Made by a program: the position numbers and the translations under genes. Below are positions 53,890 through 62,307 of a stretch of DNA of 64,000 nt, piece by piece. Origin of the DNA: Teichococcus aerophilus. Its GTDB lineage: Bacteria > Pseudomonadota > Alphaproteobacteria > Acetobacterales > Acetobacteraceae. The stretch spans positions 95,655-159,654 of the forward strand of contig NZ_JACTVA010000006.1 in the NCBI RefSeq assembly GCF_014490485.1. Reading direction: 5' to 3'. Every line of letters begins with the position of its first letter. Position 1 is the stretch's first letter. Under the pieces are notes generated by a model. That model did no database searches. It had not been told where the DNA came from and was given only the letters and a program-made list of their open reading frames with translations.

Positions 53890-53904
53890 GTTCGCAGTCC
53901 GAAC
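53890..53904 (-). promoter_or_regulatory. IclR-type operator box 3, divergent region
   Basis: On the minus strand GTTCG-GACTG-CGAAC, then TTAT and GTTCT, matching box 2 exactly over the first 16 bases. Lies between the dehydrogenase gene (minus) and the remnant/kinase/PdxA2 genes (plus), so it could control both directions. Confidence 0.75.
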
Positions 53905-54179
53905 CAGAAAGAAACCGTCTTCACCGGGGCGCTGTGGCTCTCCTTCTCCATCGTCGCGGTGGTGGGTTCGTCCTGCCCTTCTTCCAGAGCAACCGCAGCG
54001 CTACGCTTGGCCTCATCGCCACTGCCCTGCCGACCACGGCTTGGTACCTGCCCAACAACAAGTATGGCATCGACAACATGGACATCGCCGCTGTCACCCC
54101 CGCGCTGGTCCTGCTGCTGGAACGCCTGCTGAGCGGCGCGCGCCCGGCCGCCGCCACGCCGGTGGCGGAGCGCAGCTGA
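53902..54179 (+). pseudogene. Frameshifted C-terminal remnant of a membrane protein
   Basis: Two abutting frames show strong genome-typical codon use and hydrophobic products. Frame one (from about 53902) reads NQKETVFTGALWLSFSIVAV; after a one-base shift near 53965 the other frame continues FVLPFFQSNRSATLGLIATA, LPTTAWYLPNNKYGIDNMDI and AAVTPALVLLLERLLSG to a TGA at 54179. No start codon precedes frame one, and box 3 lies immediately upstream. It looks like the tail of a transporter whose 5' part was deleted. The kinase gene starts four bases after its stop. Family not identified; reading it as an intact 81-residue protein from GTG 53934 is less likely. Confidence 0.5.
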
Positions 54180-54183
54180 GGCG

Positions 54184-55461
54184 ATGCCGCCCGCGACGTG
54201 GCTGATCCTGGCGGATGACCTGACGGGGGCGGCGGATTGCGCCATCGCCTTCGCCCGGCGCGGCCTGGAGGCCTCGGTCGGCTGGTACGCGGGGGCGGCG
54301 GGTGAAACCGCCGGTGCCGTGCTGGCGATCGACGCCGATAGCCGCCGCCTGCCGCCGGCGCAGGCCGCCGCCCGCCACGTCGCGCTGCTGCGGGCCCATC
54401 ACCGCCCCGGTGCCGGGCTGATCAAGAAGATCGATTCCACCCTGCGCGGCCAGCCTGCCGCCGAGCTGGCGGCCACCCACCAGGCGCTGCGCGCCGCCGG
54501 CCAGCCGATGCTGGCCATCCTGGCCCCGGCCTTCCCCGCCACCGGCCGCACCACACGCGACGGCCGCGTGCGCATCGACGGCATGCCGCTGGAAGCCACG
54601 CCGCTCTGGGCGCGGGACCACACCTATGCCAGCGCCGACCTGGGCGAGATTCTGGCCCAGGCCGGCCTCGCCGCCCGCCTGCTGCCGCTGGACACGCTGC
54701 GCGCCGGGCATGCCGCCCTGGCCGCATCGTTGCGCGCCGCCCTGGCCGAAGGGTTGGACGCCGTGATCTGCGATGCCGAGGCGGTGGAGGACCTCGCCGC
54801 CCTGGCCCGTGCCAGCCTGGGCCTGGCCGGGCAGGTCTACTGGGCCGGCTCCGGCGGCATCGCCGCCGCCCTGGCCGCCGCCTTGCCGGACGCCACCGAA
54901 GCACCACGCGCCCCGACACTGCCGCCCGCGCGCGGCGGCGTGCTGGTCGTCGTTGGCAGCATCGCCGAGGCCTCCCGCGCCGCCGCTGCCCGGCTGGCGG
55001 CGGAGGACGCCGCCAGCCGCTTCAGCATCCCCGCCGCCACGCTGCGCGCAGGCCCCGCCGCACCGGACTGGGCCGCCCTTTCCACCGGCATCGCCGCCAG
55101 CATCGGCGGTGGGCGGGATACGTTGGTGGAGATCGCCGCCGACCCGGCGGCGGACCTCGCCCAGGGCGCCGCGCTGGCCGAGGGGCTGGCCGCGCTGCTA
55201 CGCCCCGCCGCCGCCCGCATGGGTGGGCTGTTCGCCACCGGTGGCGAGACCGCCTGCGCGCTGCTGACCCAGCTCGGCGTCCACGGTATCCGCCTGCTGG
55301 AGGAGGTCGAGCCCGGCGTGCCGCTCGGCATCACCCAGGGCGCGCTGGAAGTGCCGGTGATGACCAAGGCCGGCGCCTTCGGCCATGATGCCACCATCCT
55401 CCGCAGTCTGGCCCGGCTGCGTGGCTTCCCCCGCGCGCCAGCCCCGGCGGTGAACCAATGA
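54184..55461 (+). CDS. Four-carbon acid sugar kinase family protein (DUF1537 type)
   Basis: 425-residue two-domain kinase. The N-terminal substrate domain begins WLILADDLTGAADCAIAFA and has GLIKKIDSTLRGQ. The C-terminal nucleotide domain carries VLVVVGSIAEAS and LFATGGETACALLTQLGV...EEVEPGVPLG...VMTKAGAFG, the DUF1537 signatures. Known members phosphorylate D-threonate, D-erythronate or L-threonate at C4 (DtnK/OtnK). The PdxA2-like gene overlaps its stop region, giving the standard kinase-dehydrogenase pair. It starts four bases after the remnant. Confidence 0.93.
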   Translation: MPPATWLILADDLTGAADCAIAFARRGLEASVGWYAGAAGETAGAVLAIDADSRRLPPAQAAARHVALLRAHHRPGAGLIKKIDSTLRGQPAAELAATHQALRAAGQPMLAILAPAFPATGRTTRDGRVRIDGMPLEATPLWARDHTYASADLGEILAQAGLAARLLPLDTLRAGHAALAASLRAALAEGLDAVICDAEAVEDLAALARASLGLAGQVYWAGSGGIAAALAAALPDATEAPRAPTLPPARGGVLVVVGSIAEASRAAAARLAAEDAASRFSIPAATLRAGPAAPDWAALSTGIAASIGGGRDTLVEIAADPAADLAQGAALAEGLAALLRPAAARMGGLFATGGETACALLTQLGVHGIRLLEEVEPGVPLGITQGALEVPVMTKAGAFGHDATILRSLARLRGFPRAPAPAVNQ

Positions 55462-55550
55462 CGCCGGCCCCGCTTCCCTTCCCCCGCGGCGCCCATGCCG
55501 CTGCGCCTGCCCGCCCGACTCCCGCCCTCTCTCCGGCCCGGAACCGCGAC

Positions 55551-56573
55551 ATGACCCAGACCCCCGACACCCGCCCGATCGTTGCCATCACCATGGGCGA
55601 CGCCTCCGGCGTCGGCCCCGAGATCATCATGAAGGCCCTGGCGCGGCAGGACGTCTACGCCATGTGCCGCCCGCTGGTGGTGGGCGACGCCACCCGCCTG
55701 CGCGAGGCCGCCGCCATCACCGGCACCGGCCAGCAGGTCGCAGCCCTCGCCACCCCGGCGGAAGCCCGCTACGCGCCCGGCACGGTCGATTGCATCGACC
55801 TCGGCCTCATCCCGGCCGGGCACCCGTTCGGTAAGGTCATCCCGCTCTCAGGCGAAGGCGCCTACCGCTATATCGAACGCGCCACGCGCCTGGTGGAAGC
55901 CGGGGAGGCCGATGCCATCTGCACCGCCCCCCTCTCCAAGGAAGCGCTGCACGCCGCTGGGCATAAATACCCCGGCCATACCGAATTGCTGGCCCACCTG
56001 ACCGGCACGCCGGAAGTCTCCATGATGCTGGTGGCGCCGAAGCTGCGCGTCATCCACGTCACCACCCATATCGGCCTGATGGACGCCATCCGCCGCATCG
56101 AGCCGGGTCTGGTCGAGCGCGTCATCGCCCGTGGCCGCGCCACGCTGGTGAAATCCGGCATCGCCGAGCCGCGCATCGGCGTCTGCGGCATCAACCCGCA
56201 TGCCGGGGAGAACGGACTGTTCGGACAGGGTGAGGAAGAAGAAAAAATCATCCCCGCCGTGCAGGCCTGCCAGGCCAAGGGCTGGAAAGTCGATGGCCCG
56301 CTGCCCGCCGACACGCTGTTCTTCCGCGCCGCACGCGGGGATTTCGACCTGGTGGTGGCCATGTACCACGACCAGGGCCACGGCCCGGTGAAAGTGATGG
56401 GGCTGGAAGCCGGGGTGAACATCACCATCGGCCTGCCCGTGGTGCGCACATCGGTCGACCACGGCACGGCCTTCGACATCGCCGGCACCGGCATCGCCGA
56501 TGAAGGCTCGCTGGTCGAAGCCCTGAAGCAGGCCGTCGACCTGGCCCCGAAGCGGAACGCCGTGGCGGCCTGA
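55551..56573 (+). CDS. PdxA2-like 4-phospho-threonate/erythronate dehydrogenase
   Basis: 340-residue PdxA-family NAD-dependent dehydrogenase: PIVAITMGDASGVGPEIIMKAL at the start, H-x2-E in PGHTELLAHL, CGINPHAGENGLFG, and the metal site YHDQGHGPVKVMG. Paired with a DUF1537 kinase, it fits PdxA2, which oxidises 4-phospho-D-threonate or erythronate to a 3-keto acid that decarboxylates to dihydroxyacetone phosphate. It is less likely the pyridoxal enzyme PdxA, since no pdxJ or ksgA is adjacent. ATG 55458 (ATGA overlap with the kinase) is possible but would add 31 Pro/Ala-rich residues. Confidence 0.9.
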   Translation: MTQTPDTRPIVAITMGDASGVGPEIIMKALARQDVYAMCRPLVVGDATRLREAAAITGTGQQVAALATPAEARYAPGTVDCIDLGLIPAGHPFGKVIPLSGEGAYRYIERATRLVEAGEADAICTAPLSKEALHAAGHKYPGHTELLAHLTGTPEVSMMLVAPKLRVIHVTTHIGLMDAIRRIEPGLVERVIARGRATLVKSGIAEPRIGVCGINPHAGENGLFGQGEEEEKIIPAVQACQAKGWKVDGPLPADTLFFRAARGDFDLVVAMYHDQGHGPVKVMGLEAGVNITIGLPVVRTSVDHGTAFDIAGTGIADEGSLVEALKQAVDLAPKRNAVAA

Positions 56574-56603
56574 CGGGCGCTTTGCCTTCGTGGGGCGGGG
56601 GAA

Positions 56604-56853
56604 GGAAGACCGGGGAAAGAATTCCCCGGGCCCCATCTTTTTTTCTGCGAGTTTGGCGTGGCGCTTCAGGATTGAGAGCAGGCGCTGCTTGATGATTTTA
56701 ATAATGGGCCACGCGGGCTGAATCCTCAGTCGCCGGAGGTCCAAGACCTCCGGCGCACCCAGCCGCCCCTCAGGGCCACCCCTTCAACAGCCACAGCCGA
56801 AAAACTCGAAAAAAGAAAAGAAGGGGCCCGGGGAATTCTTTCCCCGGCCTCCC
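56604..56853 (+). repeat. NPE copy m
   Basis: Complete copy: GGAAGACCGGGGAAAGAATT..., tract CCCCATCTTTTTTTCTGCGAG (one base shortened here: CCCCATCTTTTTTTCTGCG), core CTGCTTGATGATTTTAATAA with the central palindrome CGGAGGTCC-AA-GACCTCCG, right arm AACTCGAAAAAAGAAAAGAA. Ends the kinase-PdxA2 unit at a convergent junction. Confidence 0.92.
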
Positions 56854-56934
56854 CTTCATCTTCCCCAACCACGCTTCACACAGCAGCCTGAAGCGGAGAA
56901 CCGGCGGGAAAAATCCCAGCCGATTCCAGCACCT

Positions 56935-58269
56935 TCACGAACCCGGTGTGAAGAAGCGGTTTTCCGGCCGCGGTAGGCCGAGGTTTTCGCGCAGGGTGGT
57001 GCCGGCGTATTCGCGGCGGAAGATGCCGCGGCGTTGCAGTTCCGGCACCACCTTGTCCACGAAGTCTTCCAGCCCGGCGGGCAGGAAGGGGAACATGATG
57101 TTGAAGCCGTCGCTGGCGCGGGTGGTCAGCCATTCTTCCATGTGGTCGGCGATATCGGTGGCGGTGCCGACAAATTGCAGCCCGCCATAGCCGCCGAGTT
57201 TCTGCGCCAGCTGCCGAACGGTCAGGTTCTCCCGACGCGCGAGTTCGATGGCGCGTTCCCGCCCGCTCTTGCTGGCGTTGCTTTCGGGGATCTCGGGCAA
57301 CGGGCCGTCCAGGTCGAAGCCGGAGGCATCGTGGCCGAGGGCGATGGAGAGGGCGGCGATGGCGCTCTGGTCGTGCACCAGGCTGTCCAGCAGCGCGCGC
57401 TTGTCCTGCGCTTCTTGCCGCGTGTCGCCGACGACGACGAAGGCGCCGGGCAGGATCTTCAGGTGGTCCGGGTTGCGGCCGAACTTCTCCATCCGGCCTT
57501 TGACGTCGGCGTAGAAGGCCTGGCCACTGGCCAGGGTGTTCTGCGCGCCAAAGATCACTTCGGCGGTCTCGGCCGCGATCTGCCGGCCATCCTCGGAGGA
57601 GCCGGCCTGCACGATGACGGGCCAACCCTGCACCGGGCGGGCGATGTTCAGCGGGCCGCGCACGGAGAAATGCGGTCCCTTGTGGTTCAGCACATGCAGC
57701 TTGGCGGGGTCGAGGAACAGGCCGGATTCCGCGTCGCGGACGAAGGCGTCATCCGCCCAGCTATCCCACAGGCCGGTGACGACGTCGTAGAACTCCCGCC
57801 CGCGGCGGTAGCGCTCGGCGTGGTCGACATGCTCCTCCAGCCCGAAATTCAGCGCGGCGTCGGGGTTGGAGGTGGTGACGAGGTTCCAGCCGGCCCGCCC
57901 GCCGCTGATATGGTCCAGCGAGGCGAATTTCCGCGCCAGATGGTAAGGCGCCTCGAAGGTGGTGGAGGCGGTGGCGATCAGCCCCAGATGCTCCGTGACC
58001 CCGGCGAGCGCCGAGAGCAGCGTCAGCGGCTCGAACGACGTGGGCGTGTGGCTGCGCTTCAGCGCGTCGATCGGCATGTTCAGCACGGCCAAGTGGTCGG
58101 CCATGAAGAAGGCGTCGAAGCGCCCCTGCTCCAGCCGCTGGGCAAGGTACTTCAGGCGGGGCAAATTGAAGTTGGTGTCCGGCCAGGCACCGGGGTAGCG
58201 CCAGCCGGCGGTGTGGATGGTGGTGGGGCGCATGAAGGCGCCCAGATGCAGTTGGCGGGTCTGACCCAT
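56935..58269 (-). CDS. LLM-class flavin-dependent monooxygenase (NtaA/SnaA/DszA type)
   Basis: 444-residue bacterial luciferase-like monooxygenase. LGAFMRPTTIHTAGWRYPGA, FDAFFMADHLAVLN, ISGGRAGWNLVTTSNPDAALNFG and VIVQAGSSEDGRQIAAETAEVIFGAQNTL are hallmarks of the NtaA/SnaA/DszA-MsnO group, which oxidise amines or sulfur compounds with FMNH2 from a partner reductase. No reductase gene is nearby. The gene stands alone between NPE copies m and n. Substrate unknown; organosulfur or aminopolycarboxylate is typical. Confidence 0.9.
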   Translation of the reverse strand: MGQTRQLHLGAFMRPTTIHTAGWRYPGAWPDTNFNLPRLKYLAQRLEQGRFDAFFMADHLAVLNMPIDALKRSHTPTSFEPLTLLSALAGVTEHLGLIATASTTFEAPYHLARKFASLDHISGGRAGWNLVTTSNPDAALNFGLEEHVDHAERYRRGREFYDVVTGLWDSWADDAFVRDAESGLFLDPAKLHVLNHKGPHFSVRGPLNIARPVQGWPVIVQAGSSEDGRQIAAETAEVIFGAQNTLASGQAFYADVKGRMEKFGRNPDHLKILPGAFVVVGDTRQEAQDKRALLDSLVHDQSAIAALSIALGHDASGFDLDGPLPEIPESNASKSGRERAIELARRENLTVRQLAQKLGGYGGLQFVGTATDIADHMEEWLTTRASDGFNIMFPFLPAGLEDFVDKVVPELQRRGIFRREYAGTTLRENLGLPRPENRFFTPGS

Positions 58270-58424
58270 CGGGGGTGTCCCTGTACAGGAATGGGGCCGT
58301 CAGCCGGTCTGCCCGGCGCGGCCGTCCCGGCGATTGAACACCCGTCTGGCGGAGAATACCACGGGTTCGCCGCGCGCTGCGCGCAGATCAACCATGAAGT
58401 TCCGTGAATTTTTGGCGGTTTGAG

Positions 58425-58673
58425 GGAAGGCCGGGGAAGGAATTCCCCGGACCCCTTCTTTTCTTTCTGCGCGTTTAGCGTCGTGCCTCAGGACTGAGAG
58501 CGGGCTCTGCTTGAGGATTTAAATATGAGGCCACGCGGGCTGAATCCTTAGTCGCCGGAGGTCCAAGACCTCCGGCACCCAGCCGTCTCTTAGGCCACTC
58601 CTTCAACAACCGCTCCGGCAGAAACTCGAAAAAGAAAAAAAGGGGCCCGGGGAATTCCTTCCCCGGCCTTCCT
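58425..58673 (+). repeat. NPE copy n
   Basis: Very regular copy: the left arm GGAAGGCCGGGGAAGGAATT... and the inverted right arm ...CCCCGGCCTTCC agree over about 50 bases with few mismatches. Core has CTGCTTGAGGATTTAAATAT, CACGCGGGCTGAATCC and CGGAGGTCC-AA-GACCTCCG. It lies in a divergent region, 155 bases from the monooxygenase start and 175 from the aldehyde dehydrogenase start, so any terminator effect there would insulate promoters. Confidence 0.92.
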
Positions 58674-58847
58674 CCTACCCCGGCCAAACTGCGGACGGCT
58701 CAAGAAGAAAGGCCATCCCCCACCTTTCCAGGTCCCATCCGCGGCAATGGTGGGTTGCGGCCGGCTGGAAGATGCCCTGTCATGGCCCGAACCAACCCGA
58801 CCCCCGGTGTGATGCCGTGGTGGAGGGGAGCGAGGAGAGTTTCAAGT

Positions 58848-60428
58848 ATGGCCATTACAGGCGAGATGCTGATTGGTGCCAGTGCGGTGCGCGGCACGGA
58901 AGGCGACATCTACGGCATCAACCCCGCGACCGGGGAGAAGCTGCAGCCGGCCTTCGGCGGTGGCGGCGCGGCCGAGGTGGAGCGTGCCTGCGCCCTGGCG
59001 GCCGCGGCGTTCGACACCTTCCGCCAGACCGCGCCCGAGCAGCGCGCGGCGTTCCTGGAAGCGGCCGCGCAGGCCATCCTGGACCTTGGCGATGAGCTGA
59101 TCGAGCGTGCGGTGGCCGAGAGCGGCCTGCCGCGCGGCCGGATCGAGGGTGAGCGTGGCCGAACCGTCGGTCAGTTGCGCATGTTCGCCGGCGTGGTGCG
59201 GGAAGGCGGCTGGGTCGATGCGCGGATCGACCCCGCGCAGCCGGACCGCAAGCCGTTGGCGCGGTCCGACATCCGCCAGCGCCACATTGCCGTGGGCCCG
59301 GTGGCGGTGTTCGGCGCCAGCAACTTCCCGCTGGCTTTCTCCGTCGGCGGTGGTGACACGGCCTCGGCCCTGGCCGCCGGCTGCCCGGTGGTGGTGAAGG
59401 GCCATTCGGCGCATCCCGGCACGTCCGAGCTGGTGGGCCGGGCGATCCAGTCCGCCGTCAAGGCGAGTGGGCTGCCGGAAGGGGTGTTCAGCCTGCTGAT
59501 GGGCTCGGGCGCCAAGGTGGGCGCCGCGCTGGTGGCCGATCCGCGCATCCAGGCCGTGGGCTTCACCGGGTCCTTCTCCGGCGGCACGGCGCTGCTGAAG
59601 ATCGCGCAGAGCCGCCCGCACCCCATCCCGGTCTATGCCGAGATGAGCAGCATCAACCCGGTGTTCCTGCTGCCGGGCGCCATGGCCAAGCGGGCGGACG
59701 GCATCGGCAAGGGCTTCGTCGGCTCGCTCACCATGGGCGCCGGGCAGTTCTGCACCAATCCCGGCCTGGTGCTGGGCGTTGAAGGCAAGGAGCTGGACGC
59801 CTTCATCGCATCGGCCAGCGAGGCGCTGAAGGGCAGCGCGGCGCAGACCATGCTGACCCCCGGCATCTTCAAGGCCTATGAGGAGGGCGTCTCCCGCCTC
59901 TCCACCAACAACCGGGTGGAGACGGTGGTGGAAGGGCTGACCGGCGCCGGGCCGAACCAGGGCCGCGCCGCGCTGTTCAGCACCACTGCCGAGCATTTCG
60001 CCGCCGACCTGGCCTTGCAGGAGGAGGTGTTCGGTTCCGCCTCCCTCATCATCCGCTGCCCGGACCTGGAGACGATGCTGGGCCTGGCCGAGAAGCTGGA
60101 AGGCCAGTTGACCGCGACCATCCAGATGGAGCCCGAGGACCTGGAGCTGGCCCGCCGGCTGGTGCCGGTGCTGGAGCGCAAGGTGGGCCGCATCCTGGTC
60201 AACGGCTACCCCACCGGGGTCGAGGTCGGGCACGCCATGGTGCATGGCGGCCCGTGGCCTTCCACGTCGGACGGGCGCACCACCTCGGTCGGTTCGCTGG
60301 CCATCCGGCGCTTCCTGCGCCCGGTGGCGTACCAGGACTTCCCGGACGCGCTGCTGCCGGAAGCGCTGCGGAACGGCAATCCGCAGGGCCTGTGGCGCCG
60401 CACGGACGGCCAGCTCGGCCGCGACTGA
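58848..60428 (+). CDS. Aldehyde dehydrogenase, alpha-ketoglutarate-semialdehyde dehydrogenase type
   Basis: 526-residue NAD(P)-dependent aldehyde dehydrogenase. Nucleophile C302 ([10 protein letters not shown]), general base E265 ([11 protein letters not shown]) and the [37 protein letters not shown] segment are diagnostic for the alpha-ketoglutaric/2,5-dioxovalerate semialdehyde dehydrogenase group, the last step of non-phosphorylating pentose and hexaric acid routes. GAGGAGAG lies nine bases before ATG 58848. Encoded alone; it may serve the sugar-acid metabolism indicated nearby, though no dehydratase is adjacent. Confidence 0.93.
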   Translation: MAITGEMLIGASAVRGTEGDIYGINPATGEKLQPAFGGGGAAEVERACALAAAAFDTFRQTAPEQRAAFLEAAAQAILDLGDELIERAVAESGLPRGRIEGERGRTVGQLRMFAGVVREGGWVDARIDPAQPDRKPLARSDIRQRHIAVGPVAVFGASNFPLAFSVGGGDTASALAAGCPVVVKGHSAHPGTSELVGRAIQSAVKASGLPEGVFSLLMGSGAKVGAALVADPRIQAVGFTGSFSGGTALLKIAQSRPHPIPVYAEMSSINPVFLLPGAMAKRADGIGKGFVGSLTMGAGQFCTNPGLVLGVEGKELDAFIASASEALKGSAAQTMLTPGIFKAYEEGVSRLSTNNRVETVVEGLTGAGPNQGRAALFSTTAEHFAADLALQEEVFGSASLIIRCPDLETMLGLAEKLEGQLTATIQMEPEDLELARRLVPVLERKVGRILVNGYPTGVEVGHAMVHGGPWPSTSDGRTTSVGSLAIRRFLRPVAYQDFPDALLPEALRNGNPQGLWRRTDGQLGRD

Positions 60429-60594
60429 ACCGCGGGCAGCCGGGCCGGTCCCGGCTGCCGCGATCCTGGCCAGGGGCACGCAGCCCCTGGCCAGCCACAT
60501 TCGGCCCCGGATGACATCTCCGTGGGGCGAAAGGCTCCGTTAACCCGGTGCGTCGCAGGATCATGCTCACCCCATTTTTGAGCATGTCCCACCC

Positions 60595-61953
60595 ATGGTC
60601 GATGTCTCCGCCACCGCCCACCGCAACCGCCTGCAGGCCTTCGGTCTGGATGAACAGCAGCTTGCCCTGCTGCGGCAGCAGGCCGAGCCGGTGCGGCAGC
60701 AGATGCCGGCCCTGCTGGCGAAGCTGCAGCACGCCTTCCTGCCCTGGCCGGAAATCCATGCTGCCCTGGCCGATCCCAAGGTGCATGAGCCGCGCCTGGC
60801 GCACTGGACGCGCGTGGCCTCCGGCGATCTTGGGCCGGGCTTCTACGAATCCGCGCAGCGTCTGGCCCAGGCGCTGTATGAGCGCCACGTCCCCGCCTAT
60901 GCCGTGACCATCTGCCATGCGACCGTGGCCGAGGGCCTGCAGCGCCTGCTGGCCGATGCCAAGGGCAGCGGCCTGCTGCCGCGCCTGATGGGGCGTGGCG
61001 CGGATGCGCCCGGGGCGCCCTCGCTGCCCCGCGCCGTCAACAGCGCCGCCTGGATGGACCTGGAAGTGCTGCTGGAGACCTATGCGGAGGCCGAGCAGGC
61101 CGGCAAGCGCGCCCTGCTGGAGAGCTTCGCCACCCAGTTCGAGCGCAGCATCCAGAGCGTGACCGAAGGCGTCAGCCAGTCCACCGGACAGTTGGACCAC
61201 GCGGTGCGCGCCATGTCCGTCGCCGCCGACCGCTCCAGCGCCGATGCGGCGACCGCCGCCTCGGCGGCAGGCGAGGCCAATGGCAGCGTGCAGACCGTGG
61301 CCGCCGCGGCCGAGGAACTGGCGGCCTCGATCGGCGAGATCAGCCGGCAGGTCAGCCAGTCCACCAGCATCGCCGAGCGGGCGGTGGACAGCGCCCGCCG
61401 CACCGATGCCGTGGTGCAGGCGCTGGCCGAGGCCGCCGGGCGGATCGGCGACGTGGTCATGCTGATCAGCAATATCGCCGGGCAGACCAACCTCCTCGCC
61501 CTCAATGCGACGATCGAGGCCGCGCGCGCCGGCGAAAGCGGCAAGGGCTTCGCCGTGGTGGCCAGCGAGGTGAAGGGGCTGGCCAGCCAGACCGCCAAGG
61601 CGACCGACGACATCCGCGAACAGATCAGCCAGATGCAGGCGGTGACGCAGAAGGCCGTGGCGGCCATCCAGGATATCGGCGCCACGGTGGGGGAGATGGG
61701 CGGCATCGCCACCGCCATCGCCGCCGCGGTGGAAGAACAGGGCAGCGCCACGGCCGAGATCGCCCGCAGCGTGCAGAAGGCGGCCGACGGCAACCAGACC
61801 GTCAGCGCCCTGATGGACGGGCTGAAGGGCTCGGCCGAAGCCAGCCATGGCGTGGCGCGGGAAGTCGGGCAGGCCACGCGCAGCCTGGGCGGCCAGATCC
61901 AGCAACTGGACCAGGCCGTGGGCGGCTTCTTGAAGCAGGTCCGCGCGGCTTAG
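60595..61953 (+). CDS. Globin-coupled soluble chemoreceptor (methyl-accepting protein)
   Basis: 452 residues without membrane segments. The N-terminal protoglobin-like domain (about 10-125, [20 protein letters not shown]... [22 protein letters not shown]) has H98 as candidate proximal heme ligand. A linker and the chemoreceptor signalling coiled coil follow (about 180-452), with hairpin tip [39 protein letters not shown]. This is the HemAT design: oxygen or other gas sensed by heme alters CheA activity. No CheA/CheW gene is nearby and no C-terminal receptor pentapeptide is present. No clear ribosome site precedes the ATG. Confidence 0.87.
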   Translation: MVDVSATAHRNRLQAFGLDEQQLALLRQQAEPVRQQMPALLAKLQHAFLPWPEIHAALADPKVHEPRLAHWTRVASGDLGPGFYESAQRLAQALYERHVPAYAVTICHATVAEGLQRLLADAKGSGLLPRLMGRGADAPGAPSLPRAVNSAAWMDLEVLLETYAEAEQAGKRALLESFATQFERSIQSVTEGVSQSTGQLDHAVRAMSVAADRSSADAATAASAAGEANGSVQTVAAAAEELAASIGEISRQVSQSTSIAERAVDSARRTDAVVQALAEAAGRIGDVVMLISNIAGQTNLLALNATIEAARAGESGKGFAVVASEVKGLASQTAKATDDIREQISQMQAVTQKAVAAIQDIGATVGEMGGIATAIAAAVEEQGSATAEIARSVQKAADGNQTVSALMDGLKGSAEASHGVAREVGQATRSLGGQIQQLDQAVGGFLKQVRAA

Positions 61954-62000
61954 GGTCCTGGGGGGGCTCCTTGGCTGGCTCTGGGGTGCCGAATGAGGAA

Positions 62001-62255
62001 GGAAGAGAGGCTGGGGAATGAATTCCCCAGACCCCTTCTTTTCTTTCTGCGAATTTGGGACAGCGCTGCAGGACTGAGAGCGGACGCTGCTTGATGATCT
62101 TAAATATGGACCACGCGGGCTGAACCGTCAGTCGCCGAAGGTCTAGGACCTCCGGCGCACCCAGCCGTTTCTCAGGCCCACCCCAACAACAGCCACACCC
62201 GCAAAAACTCGAAGAAGGAAAAGAAGGGGCCCGGGGAATTCCTTCCCCGGCCTTG
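62001..62255 (+). repeat. NPE copy o
   Basis: Complete copy: GAGAGGCTGGGGAATGAATT..., tract CCCCTTCTTTTCTTTCTGCG, core GCTGCTTGATGATCTTAAAT with CTGAACCGTCAGTCGCC and GGTCTAGGACC, right arm AAAACTCGAAGAAGGAAAAG...CGGCCTTG. Convergent junction between the chemoreceptor gene and mntR. Confidence 0.92.
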
Positions 62256-62307
62256 CTTCACCCCTGCACGAACCTCGACAGAACCGGACCGGCGCGCCGT
62301 CCGACCG

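Noticed and set aside
55551..56573. Pyridoxal-phosphate biosynthesis PdxA
   Set aside because: It is paired with a DUF1537 kinase and an IclR-controlled region, with no pdxJ, surA or ksgA neighbours; PdxA2 is the better reading.
1411..62255. NPE as a conventional insertion sequence
   Set aside because: Copies are about 250 bp with no transposase frame; no transposase gene occurs in the window.
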